A DNA stretch of 64,000 bases, taken from contig JBKQWE010000053.1 of the NCBI GenBank assembly GCA_052139675.1, forward strand, positions 9,797 to 73,796, read 5' to 3'. The position numbers and the translations under genes are program-made. The notes beneath the pieces were generated by a model. The model saw only the letters and a list, made by a program, of their open reading frames with translations, made no database searches and had not been told where the DNA came from. Below are positions 17,985 to 25,489 of the stretch, piece by piece. The DNA is from JBEKCB01 sp052139675 (lineage in GTDB: Bacteria; Planctomycetota; Brocadiia; CAIUPP01). How positions within the stretch are numbered: position 1 is the first letter of the stretch; each line of letters starts with the position of its first letter.

Positions 17985-18793
17985 AACCAAACTGCGAGGC
18001 GTTCGATGAAGTGACGGTATCGGCGCCGCCGATGCCGCGGCACGTCGGGATCATCATGGATGGCAACGGCCGCTGGGCGCAGGAACGCGGACGGTCGCGG
18101 CTCATCGGCCACCGCATGGGCGTCATTGCGGTGCGGCGGACGGTCCGCGAGGCGGCGCGGCTGGGGATCGAGCAACTGACGCTGTTCACTTTCTCGACGG
18201 AGAACTGGCGCAGGCCGGCGGTGGAAGTGCGGTTCCTCTGGCGGCTGATCCGCCGGTTCCTCCGCGCCGAGTGTAAGGAGTTGCGGGACAACGGCATCCG
18301 CCTTCGCGCAATCGGCCGGCTCGACGGATTGCCCGAAGAGGTTCGCAGCGAACTGCGGCAGGCCATAGCGACCACGCGCGGCGGCGATGCGCTAACGCTC
18401 TGTCTCGCAGTGAATTACGGCGGCCGGGCGGAAGTCGTGGACGCCTGCCGACACCTCGTCCGGCGCGCGGTTGCCGGGCACATTTCCGCCGACGAGATCA
18501 AGGAGGAAACGCTCGGCGCATGCCTGTATCAGCCGGACATGCCGCCGCTCGACCTGATCATCCGGACCGGCGGCGAGATGCGGCTGAGCAACTTCCTGCT
18601 CTGGCAGGCGGCGTATGCGGAGTTGTGGGTGACGCCGGTCGCATGGCCCGACTTCGGCGGCGAACATCTGCGCGAGGCCGTCTCCGATTTCCTTCGACGC
18701 AAACGCCGGTTCGGCGGACTGCCTCAGCCCGACGACGAGGCGGCAATGCGCGCCGCGGCGGATATGCAGTCGGTTCTCTCCATCGCTTTTTAG
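17981..18793 (+). CDS. uppS: isoprenyl transferase (undecaprenyl diphosphate synthase type)
   Basis: Adds isopentenyl units in cis to build the C55 carrier lipid for cell wall and polysaccharides. All cis-prenyltransferase motifs are present in the 270 residues: HVGIIMDGNGRWAQERG with the catalytic Asp, LTLFTFSTENWRRP, LAVNYGGRAEVVDACR and IRTGGEMRLSNFLLWQAAYA. The family's usual IRTSGE reads IRTGGE here. It is followed 16 bp later by a radical SAM gene. A bacterium usually has its main uppS near cdsA/frr; this context suggests a second, special-purpose polyprenyl synthase. Confidence 0.93.
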   Translation: MKPNCEAFDEVTVSAPPMPRHVGIIMDGNGRWAQERGRSRLIGHRMGVIAVRRTVREAARLGIEQLTLFTFSTENWRRPAVEVRFLWRLIRRFLRAECKELRDNGIRLRAIGRLDGLPEEVRSELRQAIATTRGGDALTLCLAVNYGGRAEVVDACRHLVRRAVAGHISADEIKEETLGACLYQPDMPPLDLIIRTGGEMRLSNFLLWQAAYAELWVTPVAWPDFGGEHLREAVSDFLRRKRRFGGLPQPDDEAAMRAAADMQSVLSIAF

Positions 18794-18809
18794 AAAGGAG
18801 GGTACGACT

Positions 18810-20369
18810 ATGAGAATCCTGCTCATCAACGCGCCGCACCCGGCCATCGGCAGCCGCATCCCGCATGAGCACTTGCCGCCGCTGGGATTGCTCGCGATCG
18901 GCGGGCCCTTGATTGACGCGGGCCATAGGGTGCGCCTGCTCGACGCGGAGTTCGGACCGATGGCGACGGCGGAGATCGTGGCGCAGTGCGCCGCCTTCGC
19001 GCCATCGGCGATTCTCATGGGGCACTCCGGCTCGACCGCGGGACATCCGGTCGTGGCGGAGATCACTCGCGCGCTGCGCCGCGCGCTGCCGGCGGCATGG
19101 ATCATCTATGGCGGCGTTTTCCCGACTTACCACTGGCGCGAAGTGCTGGCCGGGGAGCCGCAGATTGACCTCATCGTCCGCGGCGAAGGCGAAGCGACGG
19201 TCCTGCGCGTCATCAGCGCTCTTGAGACCGGCGCGCCGCTCGACGGAATTCCCGGCATCGCGTTCCGCACCGACGGCGTGCCGCGCGCCGCACCGCCGGC
19301 GCCGATCATCCGCGACCTCGACGCATTCCGCATCGGATGGGAGCTGATTGACGCGGCCCGTTACAGCTACTGGGGCGACCGCCGTGCGGTGGTCGTGCAG
19401 TTTTCCCGCGGTTGCCCGCATCACTGTAACTACTGTGGCCAGCGCGGGTTCTGGACGCGTTACCGGCACCGCGATCCGCGCCGGTTCGCCGCCGAGATCG
19501 CCTGGCTCCATCGCGCGCACGGAGTCGAAGTTTTCAACCTCGCCGACGAGAACCCGACCGCCGACCGCGCCGCCTGGCGCGCGTTCCTCGAAGCGCTGAT
19601 CGCCGAGAAGGTGCGCGTGACGCTCGTCGGCTCCACGCGCGCCGGCGATATCGTGCGCGACGCGGACATCCTCCACCTCTACAAGCAGGCCGGCGTCGCG
19701 CGCTGGCTGCTCGGCATCGAGAACACCGACGAGAACACCCTGCGTCTGATCCGCAAAGGGGCTTCGCCCGAGACCGACCGACTGGCGATCCAATTGCTCC
19801 GCCGCCACGGAATTCTCTCGCTGGCCACCTGGGTGATCGGATTCGAGCAGGAGACCGACCGCGATTACCTGCGCGGACTGCGGCGGCTGATTTCGTACGA
19901 TCCGGACCAGATCCAGGTCGTGTTCGCGACGCCGCATCGCTGGACGCCGTATTACCGGCTGGAGTCCTCGCGCCGCGTCATTCAGACCGATGCGCGCCTC
20001 TGGGACTACAAGCACCAGGTGCTCGCCGCGCGGCACATGGCGCCATGGCGCGTGATGCTGTGGATGAAGTTCATCGAGGCGGCCGCTCAACTGCGGCCGC
20101 GCGCGCTCTGGAGGCTGCTCACGTATCCGGACCGCGAGGTCCGTGCCGCGCACCGCTGGTACTATCGGATCGGGCGCAAGGTGTGGCCGTACGAGGTTTT
20201 TAACTTCTTCTTCCGCGACCTCCGCCGAAGGGACGGCCCGACGCTCGCCGAGTTCTGGGGTCCGCCGCAGGACGCCGAGGAGGAAGCGATGGCGCCGGGA
20301 GTTGACGCGGCCGCCTTGACTCCATTTCCGGTGCGGAGTAGAAAGGTTGCGTCTCCTATCGCGCGATGA
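18810..20369 (+). CDS. B12-binding radical SAM protein, BchE-like
   Basis: 519 residues. The N-terminal 140 form a cobalamin-binding Rossmann domain (MRILLINAPHPAIGSRIPHE, GGVFPTYHWREVL, DLIVRGEGEATVL). The radical SAM core carries CPHHCNYC (Cx3Cx2C, about residues 199-206). NLADENPTADRAAWRAFLEA and TYHWRE resemble the anaerobic Mg-protoporphyrin ester cyclase BchE and its relatives. No other chlorophyll genes are nearby, so a BchE function is unlikely; a methylation or oxidation of a lipid is more plausible given the uppS neighbour. AAAGGAGG precedes the ATG. Confidence 0.82.
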   Translation: MRILLINAPHPAIGSRIPHEHLPPLGLLAIGGPLIDAGHRVRLLDAEFGPMATAEIVAQCAAFAPSAILMGHSGSTAGHPVVAEITRALRRALPAAWIIYGGVFPTYHWREVLAGEPQIDLIVRGEGEATVLRVISALETGAPLDGIPGIAFRTDGVPRAAPPAPIIRDLDAFRIGWELIDAARYSYWGDRRAVVVQFSRGCPHHCNYCGQRGFWTRYRHRDPRRFAAEIAWLHRAHGVEVFNLADENPTADRAAWRAFLEALIAEKVRVTLVGSTRAGDIVRDADILHLYKQAGVARWLLGIENTDENTLRLIRKGASPETDRLAIQLLRRHGILSLATWVIGFEQETDRDYLRGLRRLISYDPDQIQVVFATPHRWTPYYRLESSRRVIQTDARLWDYKHQVLAARHMAPWRVMLWMKFIEAAAQLRPRALWRLLTYPDREVRAAHRWYYRIGRKVWPYEVFNFFFRDLRRRDGPTLAEFWGPPQDAEEEAMAPGVDAAALTPFPVRSRKVASPIAR

Positions 20370-20384
20370 AAGCCGGGCGAGGGG

Positions 20385-21917
20385 ATGGAGGACGCTGTGA
20401 GCGGGACGCGGATGCGGCCGGCGACGGTCTGCGTGTACGGCAACGCCGCGATCATCGTGGCGCTGGCGCTGTACTTTTTCGTCGCGCCGGTGGTGATCCT
20501 GCTCTTCGACTTCACCGATCCGGCGCTGCGCGGGCCGGGCGTTCCACAGTGCGCCTGGCGCTGGCACCGCGCGCTGACTCCGAAATATGCGCGCTGGGCG
20601 CGCGAGCGCATGAGTTCCGGCCGCGCGGAACGCCTCGGCACGGCCAACGTCTCCGGCACCGAGTGGCCGCTGTTCGGCTCGGTCTTCTATCTTCTGGCCA
20701 CCGAGGCGCTGCAGAAGGACTGGGAAGAGCATCCTGCCGGCGTCGCGCCGAAGGTGTACGCCCGCGAGGCGATTGACGCCGCCGCCGACCTCGTCACGGA
20801 TCCAGGACAGGCCGGCTGGGTCAAGAAGCATTATGGCGCGAATTATCTTCATGAGGAGAACTGCTTCTATCGCATGCTCCTCATCTGCGCCGCGACGAGC
20901 CACGCCAGGCTGACCGGCAGCTCAAACCACCTGGCGCTGCTGCGGGACCAGGTCGAGACGCTTTCCGCCGAGATTGACCGCTCTCGCGCCGGCTTGCTGG
21001 AGGATTACCCGGGCGAGTGCTATCCGGGGGACGTCGTGAGCGCAATCGCCGCGATCAAGCGCGCCGACCCTGTCCTGGGCACGGACCATTCGGCGTTCTG
21101 CAGTCGCGCGCTGCGCGGGTTCAGCGGCGACCGGCTCGATCCCGGGACGCAACTTCCGGTCTATCTGGCCTACTTTTTTAACGGCCATCCCATCGGCCCG
21201 GCGCGCGGATGCAGCAACTCGTACATGACGACTTTTGGGCCGGAAATATGGCCCGACGTCGCGCGCGGATGGTATGCGCTCTGCGAGAAGCATTTCTGGC
21301 AGCATCGTCTGTGGGCGGTGGGATTCCGCGAGTGGCCGCGCGGGGATAAGCACGGCGACTGGTACTTCGACGTGGATTCCGGTCCGGTGATTGCCGGCCA
21401 CGGCACGTCAGCGTGCGCGTATGGCATCGCCGCGGCGCGGACGAACGGGCGGTTCGACCAGGCCTGGCCGCTTTCGGCCGAGGCGCTGGCCATGAGCTGG
21501 CCGCTGCCGAGCGGCACGCTCGCCGGCGCGCGCATCCTTTCGAACGCCACGGACGCGCCGTACCTGGGCGAGGCAGGGATGCTCTTCATCTTCACCCGGC
21601 AGCCGCTGCCCGGCTTCGCCGAGGTGAAGGGCGGCCGGCTGACCGGGTACGTCTATGTCATTCTCTGCGCGTATCTGACGGTGGCGGCCATCCTGGTCCT
21701 GGGCGCGTGGCGCTCGGTCCGGCGGTGGAGGCGGAACGCCGATCGGGTCGTGCGGCTCGAGAAATACCGTGTTGTTGGGTGGGCAGCGCTGATGCTCGGC
21801 GCGGTCGCGATTTTCCTGCTCGGTCCCTGGCAGATGGCGTTTGTGAGCCTGTTCCTGGCGCAGTTCCTGACGCCTGCGGAGAAGCAACGGGCTGCTAGTG
21901 CTTACTTGCGGAAATAG
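20385..21917 (+). CDS. membrane-anchored alpha/alpha-barrel-like protein
   Basis: A 510-residue protein without a certain family. One hydrophobic helix lies near the N-terminus (about 20-43), and two near the C-terminus (about 425-447 and 470-495) enclose a soluble body rich in Trp, Tyr, His and Cys (HYGANYLHEENCFYRMLLIC, GTQLPVYLAYFFNGHPIGPA). This resembles helical-toroid enzymes such as linalool dehydratase/isomerase-type proteins; that is a weak inference but fits the uppS/radical SAM context of isoprenoid chemistry. GTG 20397 with GGAGG 5 nt upstream is an alternative start. The last residues (ASAYLRK) are encoded by the first hairpin of the repeat at 21895. Confidence 0.65.
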   Translation: MEDAVSGTRMRPATVCVYGNAAIIVALALYFFVAPVVILLFDFTDPALRGPGVPQCAWRWHRALTPKYARWARERMSSGRAERLGTANVSGTEWPLFGSVFYLLATEALQKDWEEHPAGVAPKVYAREAIDAAADLVTDPGQAGWVKKHYGANYLHEENCFYRMLLICAATSHARLTGSSNHLALLRDQVETLSAEIDRSRAGLLEDYPGECYPGDVVSAIAAIKRADPVLGTDHSAFCSRALRGFSGDRLDPGTQLPVYLAYFFNGHPIGPARGCSNSYMTTFGPEIWPDVARGWYALCEKHFWQHRLWAVGFREWPRGDKHGDWYFDVDSGPVIAGHGTSACAYGIAAARTNGRFDQAWPLSAEALAMSWPLPSGTLAGARILSNATDAPYLGEAGMLFIFTRQPLPGFAEVKGGRLTGYVYVILCAYLTVAAILVLGAWRSVRRWRRNADRVVRLEKYRVVGWAALMLGAVAIFLLGPWQMAFVSLFLAQFLTPAEKQRAASAYLRK

Positions 21918-22040
21918 GCGTCCTATTTCCGCAAGTAAGCATGACCGCGATAAGCCACGTCGTTGTATTGGGTTATGCGTTCCGTTGGACCGTGTTTAGT
22001 CGCGTAAATTGGTACGCCAATTTTCGCGACTAAACACTAG
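21895..22040. repeat. REPIN-like element: two related hairpins in inverted orientation
   Basis: The first hairpin has a perfect 20-bp stem (21899-21918 with 21922-21941; 3-nt loop). The second has a 21-bp stem with one mismatch (21992-22012 with 22017-22037; 4-nt loop). The element is bounded by CTAGTG (21895-21900) and its inverse CACTAG (22035-22040). The two outer arms read inward align over 24 nt with five differences, and nearly all differences are matched in the opposite arm, so pairing is kept. A 50-bp spacer separates the hairpins. This is the architecture of REP doublets mobilised by RAYT transposases; no such transposase is in the window. Confidence 0.8.
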
Positions 22041-22076
22041 AACCGCCGCCGGAACCTGATCAGGAACGCCCCGCCG

Positions 22077-22192
22077 AAAAAAAGGGCCTCATCGGACATG
22101 TTCCTGCCGTGTCTCGGACACGAAGCCCGACTCCGCCGCAGAACACGCTCGACAAGGCCCGACGCCCGAAGTGCCGGCCGCCCCTTTACCGT
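22077..22192 (-). ncRNA. candidate small structured RNA
   Basis: A promoter-like sequence (22199-22227), a transcript of roughly 115 nt, a rod-like fold and a run of seven T define this candidate. GGGCCT (22160-22155) pairs with AGGCCC (22089-22084), inner pairs TCG/CGA, TGTTC/GAACA and a perfect CGTGTC/GACACG hairpin extend it, and the T run is 22083-22077. It does not match SRP, 6S or tmRNA signature sequences that I can recognise. A 20-codon reading frame inside (from ATG 22099) is not convincing. It lies between the REPIN-like element and the stop of the gene at 22264. Confidence 0.4.
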
Positions 22193-22198
22193 CGTCCT

Positions 22199-22227
22199 AG
22201 TATGCGCCGCACTGCCGGCGATGTCAA
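22199..22227 (-). promoter_or_regulatory. promoter for the candidate small RNA
   Basis: On the minus strand TTGACA (22227-22222), 17 bp, CATACT (22204-22199). It lies only 37 bp beyond the stop codon of the 22264-23769 gene and points away from it, so it would drive the short region down to the T run at 22077. Confidence 0.45.
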
Positions 22228-22263
22228 GAAAAATCCGACGCCGTTTTCGCCCGGCGACGCGCG

Positions 22264-23769
22264 TCACTTCGGCTGGGCCGGCTCGGCGGGCGCAGCCGGC
22301 GGGACGCCTTCCGGCGGCGCGGGCGGATGGGCCTGGAAGCCGCCGCCCAGCGTCATGGCCATGATGGGGACCAACAGGTTATCCACTTTGATCGTCACCG
22401 TCGTCTCCGCGACCTCGCTCTTCCACAGGCAGCCCTCCTTGGTCACGTCGCGGAGAGCCATGGCGAGCGGCGGCGGGACATCGGCGGATTCCTTGGAGAC
22501 CATGTCGAAGAGCGCTTTCTGGAGCTTGTTCGACGAGTCGTCCAGCGCCGCCGCCGCGGCCGCGTCCGGGCACACGACGTGAATGGCGAGCTTCCCCTGC
22601 GTGTCGAGCGAAGCGGCGTACGCCTGGGCCCGAACGATGTCCAGCAGCGTTTGACTTCCGGTGAACGCGATTTGCTCCGCCGGGCCGAGCTGGAGATTGG
22701 TCGGCTTCAGGTTCTGCACCAGGCTGGCCACGAAGCTCTTCTTCTGCGACGGCGAGAGCGTCCCGGCCACCGCCAGCCGCGCCTGGCGCTCCGTGACCAT
22801 GTCGAACGCCTCCGCCAGCGCCTTCTGCGGCGGCGCCTTCTCGGCGGCGGTCAGCGCGCTGAGGAAACTTTCCATGACTCCGGGTTTCTCGGCCTTGTTC
22901 ATGATGACGACCAGGAACGTGTTGGCGTCGAGCAGGCAGATTTGCACCTCGCCTTGCTTGTTGGCATAGACGGCATGTCCGGCGGCCTCGCGCTTCTCGA
23001 AATCGCCGGTGCTCTCCAGCAGTTTGGCGATGCGCGCGGGGTCGTACAGGCCCTTGATCAGGCAGCGCATATAGTTCTCGTTCGGCTGCGTGCCCATTTC
23101 CGGAGGAAGGATCAGCATCGCCGCGTCCACGCGCAGGTTGCCGGTCGAGGCGAGCGCCAGGGCGAGTCCCTGCTCGGCTTGCGGGATCATGGCGGGGATG
23201 GCTTGCTCGAACTGCTGCATCATCACGGCGGAGGTGTCGGCCGGGGCGTTCGCGGCCGCCGGGGGATTGGCCGTGCGCTTCGCCTGCATCTCCTTCAGGG
23301 CGTTCTCCAGCAATGCGCGCACGGTCTGGCTCTTCGAATCGCGCTCGAAGTCGAGCGCGACGACGAAGCCGGCGTCGGCCGGGACCGACCGGGCGAGTTC
23401 CTTCAGCAGCGCCGCGCCGTTCGGGCGCAGGCTGGGCTTGTTGTTGATCGCCGCGATGGCGTCGAGGGCCGCATCGCGCAGCGTAACGTCGGAGTCGTTC
23501 GCCGTCGCCGCGAGCGCGGGCAGCCCCTTCGCGGACTTGTTCTGCTCGAGCAGGCGGATGGCCATGAGCTTCTTCACGTAGGAATCGGAGGCGGCCGGAT
23601 CGGCGGGCGCGGTGAGGACGGCGATGAGCGCCTCGTCCGAGGTCTGTACATTCATCGCCTGCAACATCTCCGCCGGATTGAGCAGCGAGGCAAAATCGCG
23701 CGGCGGATGGTTCAGCAGGCTGTTCAGCGGGTTCAAGATCAGCAGCAGGGGCAGCAGGAACATGGCCAT
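22264..23769 (-). CDS. putative secreted or membrane-tethered protein, unknown
   Basis: Not recognised. 501 residues with a very short hydrophobic N-terminus (MAMFLLPLLLILNPLNSLL) that may serve as signal or anchor. Residues 40-120 look like HEAT/helical repeat pairs (LPALAATANDSDVTLRDAAL, DAIAAINN). The rest alternates beta and helix with AGFVVALDFERDS repeated in spirit by LAVAGTLSP, and ends in a Pro/Ala-rich tail (HPPAPPEGVPPAAPAEPAQP). Similar architectures occur in uncharacterised Planctomycetota-type proteins. ATG 23769 has AAGGAGG 7 nt upstream. It is monocistronic. Confidence 0.7.
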   Translation of the reverse strand: MAMFLLPLLLILNPLNSLLNHPPRDFASLLNPAEMLQAMNVQTSDEALIAVLTAPADPAASDSYVKKLMAIRLLEQNKSAKGLPALAATANDSDVTLRDAALDAIAAINNKPSLRPNGAALLKELARSVPADAGFVVALDFERDSKSQTVRALLENALKEMQAKRTANPPAAANAPADTSAVMMQQFEQAIPAMIPQAEQGLALALASTGNLRVDAAMLILPPEMGTQPNENYMRCLIKGLYDPARIAKLLESTGDFEKREAAGHAVYANKQGEVQICLLDANTFLVVIMNKAEKPGVMESFLSALTAAEKAPPQKALAEAFDMVTERQARLAVAGTLSPSQKKSFVASLVQNLKPTNLQLGPAEQIAFTGSQTLLDIVRAQAYAASLDTQGKLAIHVVCPDAAAAAALDDSSNKLQKALFDMVSKESADVPPPLAMALRDVTKEGCLWKSEVAETTVTIKVDNLLVPIMAMTLGGGFQAHPPAPPEGVPPAAPAEPAQPK

Positions 23770-23864
23770 GGAAAGCCTCCTTCTGTAACGAAATGTAAAA
23801 ATCGCGCTCGCGCGCCCCGCGCGTCATCACAGGCGCCGGCCCACCGCGAGCCTGTACCCCACCG

Positions 23865-23893
23865 AGCGTATCAGACGTTCAAGGGCGTGTCAA
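23865..23893 (-). promoter_or_regulatory. promoter of the 22264-23769 gene
   Basis: On the minus strand TTGACA (23893-23888), 17 bp, TACGCT (23870-23865), with an extended -10 TGA. The leader is about 90 nt. Confidence 0.55.
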
Positions 23894-24039
23894 TCGGGCG
23901 GGCGTCGTGCTCGCGTGCGCCGCACGAAGACGCGCCCGGATTTTTCACTTGCGCGCGGCCCGTGTTCGTGGCATCCTGCTGTCGGCGCCGGGCTGAACCG
24001 GCAACCACTCCATCTTTTCGCCCCGCAAAGGAGCCCCGC

Positions 24040-24441
24040 ATGATCAAGGGATTTGCGCACATCTGCTTCACCGTGAACGACCTGGACTCCGCGATCGCTT
24101 TCTACCAGGACAAGCTCGGCTTCCGCCACGCGTTCGACTTCATCAACGACCAAGGCAAGCGGTTCGGCGTCTACCTCCACATCGGCGGCCGGTGCTTCAT
24201 CGAGCTTTTCCAGGGCGAGGTGGGCGCGGCGCCGGAGAACCCGGCGTACAAGCACTTCTGCCTGGAGGTGGACGACATCGAGAAGACGGCCGCGGCGCTT
24301 CGTGCCCAGGGCGTCGAAGTCTCGGCGGTCAAACGGGGCAACGACCGAAGCTGGCAGGCATGGCTCGCCGATCCCGAAGGCAACCGGATCGAGCTGCACG
24401 GCTACACCGAGCAGAGCAAGCAGCAACCGTCTCTGAAATAG
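24040..24441 (+). CDS. VOC-family (glyoxalase/dioxygenase fold) protein
   Basis: 133 residues forming one vicinal-oxygen-chelate module pair: FAHICFTVNDLDSAIAFYQD at the N-terminus (metal-ligand His 7), the central FIELFQGE with a Glu ligand, YKHFCLEVDD with the second-half His, and WLADPEGNRIELHGY with the closing Glu. This matches lactoylglutathione lyase/dioxygenase relatives with all four metal ligands kept. The substrate is not predictable. ATG 24040 is preceded by AAAGGAG. It is convergent with the isomerase gene that ends at 24455. Confidence 0.9.
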   Translation: MIKGFAHICFTVNDLDSAIAFYQDKLGFRHAFDFINDQGKRFGVYLHIGGRCFIELFQGEVGAAPENPAYKHFCLEVDDIEKTAAALRAQGVEVSAVKRGNDRSWQAWLADPEGNRIELHGYTEQSKQQPSLK

Positions 24442-24454
24442 AGGACGGCTTATC

Positions 24455-25285
24455 TTATCGGATCCGGATTCCAGTCCGCTGCGCCGCCGACCGGACGTAG
24501 TCGGCCGCGAGGCGATACTCCTCGTCGGTTTTCAGGTGCTCGAGCATCAGCGGCATATCCGGCTCGAGTCGGTCGAGCTCTTGGAGGAAGACGGCGTAAT
24601 CGAGCGCGCCGAGGCCGGGCCGAACCTCGCTCAAATGCACGGTCAGGTCCTCGCCGAGCAGGATGTCCTTCGCGTGGCAACTGCGGATGTGCGGGCCGAG
24701 CTTCGCGAAGCAGTCGCGGATGAGCACGGCGTTGCCGAAGTAGAGCTGCGGACTGCAGACCAGGTTGACCGGGTCGAGATGGACGCCGAATTGCTTGCGG
24801 CCGACCGCCCGGAGGAGGCGCAGGTAACTCTCGGCGGAATCCGGGTACATCCACGGCATCGGCTCGAGCGTGTAGAACGTGCGCGTCGGCCTGACCGCGT
24901 CGAGGATGGAGCGGACGGATTCCACGACTAGGTCGAACGTCGCGTCGGTCAGGTCGTCGGCGTGCGGGCCGTCCCATTTCTTGCCGCGCGAGCCGGCGAT
25001 GTTGACGCAGCAGCGCGCGCCGGCGCGGTCGGCCAGGGCGAGTTGCGCGCGGCACTTCTCCAGCGCGGCGCTGCGCACGGCCTCGTCCGGACTGAGCGGA
25101 TTGCCCCACGCGCCGACCTCGGCGATGACCAGCCCGGCCGCCGCGGCGGACTTCACGATGCCCGCGACCGCGAAGTCATCCGCGTCTCCCGACGGGAAAT
25201 AGACCGCCGAGTAGCCCCGCCGGCGGGCTTCCGCCGCCCACGCTTCCGGATCGCCGGCGTATGCAACAGGCCCTCCGAGCCTCAT
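24455..25285 (-). CDS. sugar phosphate isomerase/epimerase family TIM barrel
   Basis: 276 residues of the xylose-isomerase-like (AP endonuclease 2) fold. Core strands and metal sites are visible: AGLVIAEVGAWGN, CVNIAGSRGKKWDG, TFYTLEPMPWMYPD, FGVHLDPVNLVCSPQLYFGN, IRSCHAKDILLGEDLTVHLS (His/Asp/Glu ligands), and PLMLEHLKTDEEY. The start ATG 25285 is preferred over 25318 because GGGAGG lies 7 nt upstream. A promoter in the duplicated segment (25317-25346) precedes it. Related proteins act on keto sugars or inositols; the substrate here is unknown. Confidence 0.85.
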   Translation of the reverse strand: MRLGGPVAYAGDPEAWAAEARRRGYSAVYFPSGDADDFAVAGIVKSAAAAGLVIAEVGAWGNPLSPDEAVRSAALEKCRAQLALADRAGARCCVNIAGSRGKKWDGPHADDLTDATFDLVVESVRSILDAVRPTRTFYTLEPMPWMYPDSAESYLRLLRAVGRKQFGVHLDPVNLVCSPQLYFGNAVLIRDCFAKLGPHIRSCHAKDILLGEDLTVHLSEVRPGLGALDYAVFLQELDRLEPDMPLMLEHLKTDEEYRLAADYVRSAAQRTGIRIR

Positions 25286-25310
25286 CCTGCAGCCTCCCAG
25301 GTCCCCCAGC

Positions 25311-25463
25311 CGCGACATCCTACCTCACGGCGGGTGACAATTCCAATGACGCGAAGGCAGAATGCGAGATCGTACCGGTCTATTGTCGCATTTGGGGAAT
25401 TTCTCGACGCCGTGCTGAACAGATACAGCCGGCATCGCCGGGTGATCGGCGCGATGGAGAGTG
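25311..25463. repeat. duplicated promoter segment, copy 1
   Basis: About 153 bp that align with 26543-26696 at roughly 85 percent by eye, with one single-base indel. Each copy starts about 26 bp upstream of a minus-strand gene start (25285 and 26518). This copy supplies a minus promoter (TTGGAA, 18 bp, TAGGAT) and, at its other end, a fragment matching the N-terminus of the acyltransferase encoded from 26594. Confidence 0.8.
25317..25346 (-). promoter_or_regulatory. promoter of the sugar isomerase gene
   Basis: Minus strand TTGGAA (25346-25341), 18 bp, TAGGAT (25322-25317). The equivalent positions in copy 2 read TTGCAA and TAGAAT, so the promoter boxes are conserved in the duplication. Confidence 0.45.
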
Positions 25464-25471
25464 TCCTGTAA
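25346..25471 (+). pseudogene. truncated fragment of a C45 acyltransferase N-terminus
   Basis: The frame reads RSIVAFGEFLDAVLNRYSRH then RRVIGAMESVL and stops; the intact gene at 26594 reads RSVVASKEYLDAMLNRSRWH then RLVIGAMESAF. The homology ends at the repeat boundary near 25463, and a one-base deletion shifts the frame relative to the ATG at the intact gene's start. It is best read as a decayed by-product of the segment duplication, although a 41-codon frame from ATG 25346 is open. Confidence 0.6.
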
Positions 25472-25489
25472 AGGCTGCCCCGCACCGCC

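Noticed and set aside
18810..20369. Annotation as the chlorophyll enzyme BchE
   Set aside because: Only the domain layout and some motifs match; no bacteriochlorophyll genes adjoin and the neighbours point to isoprenoid metabolism.
22037..22267. 76-codon minus-strand frame between the REPIN-like element and the next gene
   Set aside because: Arg-rich with no ribosome-binding site; the region is better explained by a promoter, a paired RNA structure and a T run.
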